Of a DNA stretch of 8,302 nt, positions 1 to 4,998 are shown one piece after another. Under the pieces are notes generated by a model. That model was not told the origin of the DNA, did not search any database, and was given only the letters and a program-made list of their open reading frames with translations. Source of the DNA: Dehalococcoidia bacterium (GTDB lineage Bacteria; Chloroflexota; Dehalococcoidia; Lucifugimonadales; SHYF01); contig SHYF01000067.1 of NCBI GenBank assembly GCA_009692985.1, positions 1 through 8,302 on the forward strand. The letters run 5' to 3'. The first letter of the stretch is position 1. Every line of letters starts with the position of its first letter. The translations under genes were made by a program, and so were the position numbers.

Positions 1-30
1 AAGACACCCGCTCACCTTGAGCCGAGTTTA

Positions 31-73
31 CCCTGAGCCCTTCTACATGCTCAGGGCAGGCTCCGCCGAAGGG
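31..73. repeat. Nested inverted repeat upstream of thiolase 1
   Basis: CCCTGAGC (31-38) pairs with GCTCAGGG (49-56) across a 10-nt loop. CCCTTC (38-43) also pairs with GAAGGG (68-73), so the two dyads are interleaved. Motifs of the CCCTGAGC / CGAAGGG type are common as dispersed intergenic repeats in many bacterial genomes. No T-run follows, so a classical intrinsic terminator for a gene left of the window is not supported. It could still be a transcript-end hairpin or a REP-like element. Confidence 0.5.
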
Positions 74-158
74 AATGGAGTCAGCGGACCAAGAAAGGCA
101 ACAGCTTGCTCCGCTCATATGGTTCGACAATCTCACCACGAGCGGTGTAGGAAAGAGT

Positions 159-166
159 GAGGAAAG
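159..166 (+). promoter_or_regulatory. Shine-Dalgarno site deciding the thiolase 1 start
   Basis: GAGGAAAG lies with GAGG 9 nt before the ATG at 172. The in-frame GTG at 157 would overlap this site, and its own upstream AGGAAAG (149-155) is too close, so the ATG at 172 is preferred. Confidence 0.5.
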
Positions 167-171
167 TAAAC

Positions 172-1446
172 ATGAGCACAAGGGTACGAAAGCTAGCCCG
201 TAACGTGGCAATTGTGGGCGCAGGCACGTCCAAGTTCGGCGCCTTTGCGAACAAGACCAGCCGCGACCTCTTCCTGGAAGCATTCAGCGAAGCGCTGGCA
301 TCCGTAGACAAAGGGATAACGGCTGAAGACATCGAGGCCCTCTACCTAGGCAACTTCTCCAGCGACCTGTTCGAACAGCAGGGCCATCTGGGGCCTGTGA
401 TAGCAGAGTGGGCCGGCCTTCTGCCCAAGCCGTCGGTACGGATAGAGGACGCCTGCGCCAGCAGCGGAGCCGCATTCCGCCAGGGGGTCCTGGCCATCGC
501 CTCAGGCGCGTGCGACGTGGTGCTTGTAGGCGGCGTGGAGAAGATGACCAGCCTTGCCACGGAACGTGTAACCGATACCCTAGCCATGGCGGCGGACGGC
601 GTTTTCGAGGTGCGGCAAGCGGCTTTTACTTTCCCCGGAGCCTTTGGCATCGTCGCCTCGGCGTACCTGGACAGGTACGGCGCTACGCCCGAACACCTGA
701 TGCATGTTGCAATCAAGAACCACCAGAATGGCGCCTTGAATCCCAAGGCCCAGTTCAACACAACCATCCGAAGCATCATGGATGCCAGGTTATCCCGCTT
801 GCGGGAGCGTGGCGAGGCCATTCCAGACTGGAAGGACGAGATGGACTTCCTGCACGACCCACGCAGCAACCCGATGGTGGCATGGCCGCTTCGGCTCTTC
901 GACTGCTCGCCCATCACCGACGGGGCAAGCTGCCTGTTGCTGGCCGCTGAGGATGTGGCGAAGAGTTTCACCGACCGCCCAATTCACGTGGCGGCTACAA
1001 CCCAGGCCAGCGGCGGCACCCTAGCCTCCTGGGAAGAGCTGACTTCCATACCGGCTGTACGGGTGGCGTCGCGCCAGGCATACGAGATGGCAGATGTCAC
1101 GCCCGAAGAGATTGACCTGGCTGAGGTCCACGACTGTTTCACAATCGCCGAGGTGGTAGCCACCGAGGACCTGGGCTTCTTCAAGCCGGGAGAGGGAGCG
1201 GTGGCCGCCGCCGAGGGCATGACCGCTCGCGATGGGGCGAAGCCAATCAACACCTCTGGCGGGCTAAAGGCCAAGGGGCACCCCGTAGGCGCCACGGGCG
1301 CGGCCCAGATTGTGGAGGTGTGGAAGCAACTGCGCGGTGATGCCGGCCAACGCCAGGTGACTGGACGGCAACTCAAATACGGGCTGGCGCAGAACCTGGG
1401 TGGGACCGGAGGCACCTGCGTAGTCACTATTCTGAGGCAGGCGTAG
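172..1446 (+). CDS. Thiolase (acetyl-CoA acetyltransferase family, SCP-x type), module 1
   Basis: A 424-residue thiolase-superfamily enzyme, expected to cleave a 3-ketoacyl-CoA with CoA, or condense acyl-CoAs, in the cytoplasm. The nucleophile is Cys95 in EDACASSG. The second catalytic motif is the SCP-x-type HDCF (His320), in place of NEAF of classical thiolases, and the C-terminal motif is GGLKAKGHPVGATG (His370). The extreme C-terminal loop reads NLGGTGG and lacks the CxG cysteine of classical thiolases, as is usual for SCP-x-like members. The N-terminus (NVAIVGAGTSKFG) and total length are normal. The ATG at 172 is chosen over the in-frame GTG at 157, which would add five residues. The OB-fold gene starts 2 nt after the stop, so the two are probably co-transcribed and form a complex, as known for archaeal thiolase/DUF35 proteins. 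The exact substrate cannot be read from sequence. Confidence 0.9.
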   Translation: MSTRVRKLARNVAIVGAGTSKFGAFANKTSRDLFLEAFSEALASVDKGITAEDIEALYLGNFSSDLFEQQGHLGPVIAEWAGLLPKPSVRIEDACASSGAAFRQGVLAIASGACDVVLVGGVEKMTSLATERVTDTLAMAADGVFEVRQAAFTFPGAFGIVASAYLDRYGATPEHLMHVAIKNHQNGALNPKAQFNTTIRSIMDARLSRLRERGEAIPDWKDEMDFLHDPRSNPMVAWPLRLFDCSPITDGASCLLLAAEDVAKSFTDRPIHVAATTQASGGTLASWEELTSIPAVRVASRQAYEMADVTPEEIDLAEVHDCFTIAEVVATEDLGFFKPGEGAVAAAEGMTARDGAKPINTSGGLKAKGHPVGATGAAQIVEVWKQLRGDAGQRQVTGRQLKYGLAQNLGGTGGTCVVTILRQA

Positions 1447-1448
1447 CC

Positions 1449-1889
1449 ATGGCCACCAGCAATGAGTTCACAGTCGGGGCATTCCAGGGGTTCATTGACC
1501 AGCGCAAGCTGGTAGGATCCCGCTGCGGGCAGTGTGGCGCACTGTTCGTGCCGCCCAGGGCCTTATGTCACAAATGCCAGGGGACGCAAATGAACCTGGA
1601 GGAGCTGAGCGGCCGGGGAACGCTGGCCGGGTTCACTTCCATAAGCATCGTGCCTTCGGCAATGGCCCAGGAGGGCTACGGGCGGGACAAGCCGTACCTA
1701 ACAGGTGTCGTCGCGCTGGCCGAAGGGCCGCACATCGCCGCGCGCCTGGCGGACATGGATGCCAGCAAGCCCCAGGAGGTCAAGATCGGAACAAGCCTCC
1801 AGGCCGCATTTCAAGACACTGAGCACGAAGGCCAGAGGCGAGTCGTCCTGACCTTCGGCCCGGCGGCGCAGCGAAAAAGTCGCCGTTGA
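1449..1889 (+). CDS. Zn-ribbon / OB-fold protein (DUF35), partner of thiolase 1
   Basis: A 146-residue protein with a rubredoxin-like zinc ribbon near the N-terminus (Cys26-x2-Cys29, Cys40-x2-Cys43). A beta-rich OB-fold follows (about residues 50-140: GRGTLAGFTSISIVP, then PYLTGVVALAEGPHIAARLADMD). This is the DUF35 architecture. Members bind CoA substrates or scaffold thiolase-superfamily enzymes, for example in the archaeal thiolase/HMG-CoA synthase complex and with the steroid aldolase Ltp2. The start codon lies 2 nt after the thiolase stop. A GAGG at 1434-1437, inside the end of the thiolase gene, is the likely ribosome site, which suggests translational coupling. Length is typical. The protein probably has no catalytic activity of its own and works with the upstream thiolase (inference). 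Confidence 0.88.
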   Translation: MATSNEFTVGAFQGFIDQRKLVGSRCGQCGALFVPPRALCHKCQGTQMNLEELSGRGTLAGFTSISIVPSAMAQEGYGRDKPYLTGVVALAEGPHIAARLADMDASKPQEVKIGTSLQAAFQDTEHEGQRRVVLTFGPAAQRKSRR

Positions 1890-1893
1890 CATC

Positions 1894-1901
1894 AAGGAGG
1901 T
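1894..1901 (+). promoter_or_regulatory. Strong Shine-Dalgarno site for thiolase 2
   Basis: AAGGAGGT is a near-perfect anti-16S match, 4 nt before the ATG at 1906. It lies in the 16-nt gap after the first DUF35 gene, so module 2 probably continues the same operon. Confidence 0.7.
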
Positions 1902-1905
1902 CAAC

Positions 1906-3105
1906 ATGCGTCCCGTATACATGGTGTCCGGCGGCATCGCCAAGTTCAAAAAGGCCTACCCTGACAGAGACTTCCGCCTGCTGGTCAAAGAGGCATTCGA
2001 TTACGCCATGTCCGACGTGCCGGAGCTTACTCTGGAGATAATTGACGGCTCCGTGGCATCTTACTTCTCCGACCACTTCACCAGGCAGTTGATGGCGGGC
2101 GCAATGGCCCAGGACTACCTGGGCCTCAATCCCAAGCCCAGCCGCCGGGTAGAGGGTGGCGGCGCTACGGGAGGGCTGTGCTTCCAAAGCGCCTGGGAGT
2201 CCGTGGCCTCGGGCAGGATGGAAGGGCAACGAGTTCATCGCCCTGGCCTCGGACACCAACTTCGACTACTCCCTCGGTGGCTTCTACTCCGGCTACTACG
2301 CCATGATGGTGCAGTGCCACATGCACGAGTTCGGAACCACCGTGGAGCAATTGGCCAAAATATCCATCAAAAACCACCGCAACGCCATTCACAACCCATA
2401 CGCCCAGAGCCCCATGGACCTGACAGTGGAAGACGTGCGTTCCTCAGCAATGGTAGCTACGCCGCTCACCCTGCTGGACATCTGACCATGTCCGATGGCG
2501 CCGCCGTCTGCATTCTGGCCTCGGAGGAGATGGCTGCCAGGCTTACCAGCAATCCAGTGCGCATCACGGGCGTGGACGCTGACACCGACGCCATGCGCAT
2601 GGCCGATAGGCCCCACGCAAAGGTGCCCATTCTCCCTCACGAATCTGAGAGCGACTACACGCACCTAAAGTATCCTGGAGTGCACTCGTTCAGGGCTGGC
2701 CGCATGGCCGCCGCGCTGGCATATAAGATGGCCGAAGTCCAGAACCCGCTGGAAGACCTGGACTTCGTGGAGCTGCACGACGCCTATACCTCTTCTGAGC
2801 TACAGACCTACGAGGACATGGGCCTGTACAAATATGGCGAAGGGGGCCGATTTATTGAATCGGGCGCCTCAGAGTTGGGCGGCGTTCTGCCGGTGAACCC
2901 TTTGGGAGGGCTGCTGGCCTGCGGTCATCCTGTGGGAGCCACGGGGCTGATGCAGGCGGTGTTCGCCTTCTGGCAGCTTCAATGCACCATCCGGAAGCAC
3001 ATGAGCGATCCCTTCCTGCAGATACCCAACGCCCGTCGTGGCCTTATACACAGCCACGCTGGCACAGGCACGGACATAACCGTGAGCATCATGGAGCGTC
3101 CGTAG
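1906..3105 (+). CDS. Thiolase-superfamily protein lacking the nucleophilic Cys, frameshift-damaged (probable pseudogene), module 2
   Basis: The frame is open for 399 codons, but only residues ~1-105 and from about codon 194 (TMSDGAAVCILASEEM) onward are thiolase-like. The middle encodes thiolase sequence in another frame (see 2219-2485), so two frameshifts have damaged the gene and the literal product would carry ~88 scrambled residues. Aligned with thiolase 1, PKPSVRIEDAC corresponds to PKPSRRVEGGG: the catalytic Cys position is Gly86, and the nearest Cys (Cys92) is six residues further on. Both catalytic His motifs remain, HDAY (His at 2776-2778) and GHPVGATG (His at 2926-2928). The C-terminal loop is SHAGTG. 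Loss of the thiolase Cys is known in the steroid side-chain aldolase Ltp2, a thiolase-fold enzyme that works with a DUF35 partner, so a non-thiolase reaction is possible. Orthology to Ltp2 is not claimed. It is preceded by a strong ribosome site and followed by DUF35 gene 2. An assembly error is the alternative explanation for the frameshifts. Confidence 0.8.
   Translation: MRPVYMVSGGIAKFKKAYPDRDFRLLVKEAFDYAMSDVPELTLEIIDGSVASYFSDHFTRQLMAGAMAQDYLGLNPKPSRRVEGGGATGGLCFQSAWESVASGRMEGQRVHRPGLGHQLRLLPRWLLLRLLRHDGAVPHARVRNHRGAIGQNIHQKPPQRHSQPIRPEPHGPDSGRRAFLSNGSYAAHPAGHLTMSDGAAVCILASEEMAARLTSNPVRITGVDADTDAMRMADRPHAKVPILPHESESDYTHLKYPGVHSFRAGRMAAALAYKMAEVQNPLEDLDFVELHDAYTSSELQTYEDMGLYKYGEGGRFIESGASELGGVLPVNPLGGLLACGHPVGATGLMQAVFAFWQLQCTIRKHMSDPFLQIPNARRGLIHSHAGTGTDITVSIMERP
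2219..2485 (+). other. Out-of-frame thiolase segment inside thiolase 2
   Basis: Read in the +1-shifted frame, this stretch encodes recognisable thiolase sequence: WKGNEFIALASDTNFDYS, then KISIKNHRNAIHNPYAQSP, then VATPLTLLDI and a TGA at 2483-2485. The main frame resumes immediately with TMSDGAAV. At the right edge the bases read ATC TG-ACC ATG, which fits a single-base deletion from ATC TGy ACC ATG (Ile-Cys-Thr-Met). The expected Cys matches FDCSPITDGAS in thiolase 1. At the left edge, SGRM joins directly to WKGNEF. Thiolase 1 has about 15 more residues here (after SGACDVVLVGG), so roughly 45-50 nt also appear to be missing. Confidence 0.8.
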
Positions 3106-3123
3106 CGGGTTTCCAAAAAAGAG

Positions 3124-3222
3124 GAGTCCAGAGGGGTGAAGCCCCGTTGGTGGGAACCTGGGGGTATCCCACAGATATAATTCCCACCCCCTTCCTGGCC
3201 AGGAAGGGGGCCAGGGGGATGG
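3124..3222 (+). repeat. Structured dispersed repeat, copy A
   Basis: This ~99-nt element matches the reverse complement of 4737-4834 at about three quarters of positions with one gap (aligned by eye). It folds as three consecutive dyads. The first is GGGGT-GAA-GCCCC (3133-3145). The second is CTGGGGG-TAT-CCCACAG (3158-3174, one mismatch). The third is a perfect loopless palindrome with 12-nt arms, CCCCCTTCCTGG (3187-3198) and its complement (3199-3210). It fills the gap between thiolase 2 and its DUF35 partner, where module 1 has only 2 nt. There is no coding potential or transposase, so it is MITE- or REP-like. Confidence 0.75.
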
Positions 3223-3265
3223 CCGAAAGAGTTTTTCGTCACCATGCTACTACTAAGGAGGAAGT

Positions 3266-3760
3266 ATGGCTAGAAGGGGCCGAGTGAAACTACCCGAGAC
3301 GGAAACAGGGACCATCCTGTTCAACCTGGACCCCATCATAATCAAAGACCATTACGAGATTGACTACATCCATAGCTACGCCCAGGACTCGCCGTTCTTC
3401 GAAGGACTGTCCAAAGGTGAGCTAAAAGGAAGCAAGTGCACCAACTGCAACTACACCTACGCCACGCCGCGCGGCCACTGTATGAACTGCGGTAAGCCTA
3501 CGCAGTGGTTCACGCTGCCGAACCAGGGCGCTATTCACACGTTCACCACGTGCTACTTCTCCGGCGAGGTTTTCCTGGGCGAAACACCCTACACCCTGAT
3601 ACTGGCGGAGTTTCCGGGCGTTGACACCCTCTTCATGTCCCGCCTGATAGGGGCTGATCCAGCGGAGGTGCGCATCGGAATGAACGTGCAGGCCAAGTTT
3701 CTGCGCAACTCCAAGTTCAGGGTCACGGACGTTTACTTTGTTACTGCTCAGGATGGGTAG
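3266..3760 (+). CDS. Zn-ribbon / OB-fold protein (DUF35), partner of thiolase 2
   Basis: A 164-residue DUF35-type protein. A ~35-residue N-terminal segment precedes the family's usual helix (SPFFEGLSKGELKGSKC). The zinc ribbon follows (Cys58-x2-Cys61, Cys72-x2-Cys75), then the OB-fold (GAIHTFTTCYFSGEVF, then PYTLILAEFPGVDTLFMSRL and VQAKFLRNSKFRVTDVYFV). The start is set by AAGGAGGA at 3255-3262, 4 nt before the ATG. Compared with the 146-residue module 1 paralogue, it has a longer N-terminus. It is intact although the thiolase 2 gene is damaged and repeat copy A lies in the 160-nt gap between them. It could still serve another thiolase-fold enzyme. By family knowledge it binds or scaffolds acyl-CoA enzymes; the precise partner is inferred from gene order. 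Confidence 0.87.
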   Translation: MARRGRVKLPETETGTILFNLDPIIIKDHYEIDYIHSYAQDSPFFEGLSKGELKGSKCTNCNYTYATPRGHCMNCGKPTQWFTLPNQGAIHTFTTCYFSGEVFLGETPYTLILAEFPGVDTLFMSRLIGADPAEVRIGMNVQAKFLRNSKFRVTDVYFVTAQDG

Positions 3761-3826
3761 CAGGCGACAGAGACTGCTCGTGATATGATGCCCTTGGACA
3801 AGACACTTGGCCTGTTCAGCGACGAT

Positions 3827-3834
3827 GGAGGAGG
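3827..3834 (+). promoter_or_regulatory. Shine-Dalgarno site deciding the acyl-CoA dehydrogenase start
   Basis: GGAGGAGG ends 6 nt before the ATG at 3841. The in-frame GTG at 3835 directly abuts the site and has no usable spacing, so 3841 is the start. Confidence 0.65.
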
Positions 3835-3840
3835 GTGGCC

Positions 3841-4647
3841 ATGGCAACAATGAACCTGCAAGCTCTCAGGGCAGAATTGCGGGCCTGGCTTGATGAAAAC
3901 GTTCCCAGTGACCTGAAGCTGCCTCCTGCCGCGGAAGACCTTGACCCAGACCTGGTGGCATGGACCCTGGACTTCCGGCGGAAGCTGGGAGCCAAGGGAT
4001 GGCTCGCCCCTAGCTGGCCCAGGTATTTCGGCGGTGGCGGCCTGCCACCTGCCGCGGCAGCGTTGATTATGGAAGAACTGAGAGGCAGGAGCCTGCCACC
4101 TCTAAACCTGCTACAGACCTGGCTGACGCCGCTGCGAGTGTGGGGCACCGAGGAGCAAAAGGAACGGTGGCTGATTCCCACCTTGCGAGGAGAGATCACT
4201 GTCTGTCAGATTGTCAGCGAACCCGGCCACGGTGGCGCCGACCTGGCCTTTCAGGGCACCACGGCCCTTCGGGACGGCGACGAATACGTGGTAACTGGCG
4301 AGAAGGGTCCTATTGGCAACCCCCTGCCGCCAGATTACATCTTTATCCTGGTCACCACCGACCCTCAAGGCCCCAAATATCAGAACCTGGCCATGATCAT
4401 CCTGGACGCCCACGATCCAGGCGTCTCCGTCAGATATCAGAAGACAATCGTGGGCAGGACACTGAAAAGCTACGCCCTGAATGGCGTGCGCATACCACCA
4501 GAGAACATCGTGGGTGGGGAGGCGGGAGGATGGCACGTGGCGCAAACACTTGTAGAAGTAGAGCGCGGCGGCCCAGGAGTCACGCCGGAGCAGCGACGCG
4601 ATGTTGAAGCGCGCGAACTGGCTTATTGGACCAGGGCAGCCAGCTAG
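3841..4647 (+). CDS. Acyl-CoA dehydrogenase, C-terminally truncated (probable pseudogene)
   Basis: A 268-residue protein carrying the N-terminal helical domain (about 1-120) and the middle beta domain (about 121-235) of acyl-CoA dehydrogenases, FAD flavoenzymes that desaturate acyl-CoA. Landmarks are RAWLDENVP, GWLAPSWPRYFGGGGLPP, WGTEEQKERWLIP, CQIVSEPGHGGADL (residues 122-135) and GWHVAQTLVEVERGG (230-244). Family members are usually ~380-400 residues. The C-terminal four-helix domain is absent, and it supplies the usual catalytic Glu and much of the FAD and oligomer contacts. The FAD-proximal motif is also unusual: GEKGPIGNP (153-161) in place of a GxKxWxTxA-like segment, and the SEP motif seems one residue longer than SEPGAGSDL. 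The TAG at 4645-4647 is followed by open sequence and then repeat copy B. The gene lies 80 nt after DUF35 gene 2 and is probably in the same operon. It is paralogous to the gene beginning at 7964. Whether this is decay or a specialised short homologue cannot be decided here. Confidence 0.82.
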   Translation: MATMNLQALRAELRAWLDENVPSDLKLPPAAEDLDPDLVAWTLDFRRKLGAKGWLAPSWPRYFGGGGLPPAAAALIMEELRGRSLPPLNLLQTWLTPLRVWGTEEQKERWLIPTLRGEITVCQIVSEPGHGGADLAFQGTTALRDGDEYVVTGEKGPIGNPLPPDYIFILVTTDPQGPKYQNLAMIILDAHDPGVSVRYQKTIVGRTLKSYALNGVRIPPENIVGGEAGGWHVAQTLVEVERGGPGVTPEQRRDVEARELAYWTRAAS

Positions 4648-4736
4648 CGCCTGCTTGCCGAAGAAGGCGTCAACGTTAACAAGGTGATCGTGTCTATGGC
4701 CGCTCCTTGTGCGGGGCCTGGTGTCCGCCCTGGCAA
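4648..4736 (+). other. Possible remnant of the dehydrogenase C-terminus
   Basis: Reading through the TAG at 4645, the frame stays open with RLLAEEGVNVNKVIVSM. This loosely resembles the start of the C-terminal helical domain (a Leu, an acidic pair, then V-x-x-K-V-I). The resemblance ends by about 4700, and repeat copy B begins at 4737. A CAG-to-TAG nonsense change followed by loss of the 3' end would explain the pattern, but the match is weak. Confidence 0.25.
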
Positions 4737-4834
4737 CCATCCCCCTAACCCCCTTCCTTCCAGGAAGGGGGAACGATAGTTTCTGGGGGGCACCCCCAGC
4801 TCCCCCGCCAAGGGGGCTTCGCCCCCCTGGACCC
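4737..4834 (-). repeat. Structured dispersed repeat, copy B (inverted relative to copy A)
   Basis: The reverse complement aligns end to end with copy A (3124-3222). It keeps the three dyads. On the minus strand the first reads GGGGGC-GAA-GCCCCC and the second CTGGGGG-TGC-CCCCCAG (with one spare C). On the plus strand the third is CCCCCTTCCT (4749-4758) with its complement at 4762-4771 around TCC. The stems are kept although the sequence differs: the loop-closing pair is T-G in copy A and C-G here. The element lies just beyond the truncated dehydrogenase, in the convergent gap before the MFS gene. Confidence 0.75.
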
Positions 4835-4887
4835 ACTGGGGAGCAAGCCCAACTTAGCACTGATTTCTGCCGTTGTCCGCTGCCACA

Positions 4888-4940
4888 ACCTAACCCCCGT
4901 ACCCCCTTCCCGTGTCGGGAAGGGGGTACGGGGGTTAGGT
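4888..4940. repeat. Perfect 25-bp inverted repeat with 3-nt loop (element C)
   Basis: The left arm 4888-4912 (starting ACCTAACCCCCGTACCCCC) and the right arm 4916-4940 are exact complements around TGT. The core CCCCCTTCC...GGAAGGGGG is shared with the third dyad of copies A and B, so C is probably a relative. It sits between convergent genes, 58 nt beyond the MFS stop on the minus strand. It could act as a bidirectional transcript-end hairpin, although neither side has a T-run. Confidence 0.85.
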
Positions 4941-4998
4941 CTACATCGTCACGGCCTCCGCTTGCCGTTGGCGCGTTTTGAGACAGTTTCTAACAAAG

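Noticed and set aside
157..171. GTG at 157 as the start of thiolase 1
   Set aside because: It would overlap the better ribosome site and add five residues before the usual start of the family; it remains a minor possibility.
342..971. Long open frame on the minus strand across thiolase 1
   Set aside because: It lies wholly opposite a clear thiolase gene, has no recognisable domain, and arises from the G/C-rich codon pattern of the sense strand.
3124..4834. Composite transposon formed by the inverted repeats
   Set aside because: No transposase lies between them, the cargo is an ordinary catabolic gene and a dehydrogenase fragment, and the copies differ too much and fold as intergenic repeats.
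4111..4860. Minus-strand open frame of about 249 codons opposite the dehydrogenase 3' end
   Set aside because: It overlaps recognisable dehydrogenase sequence and repeat copy B, and its translation has no family resemblance.
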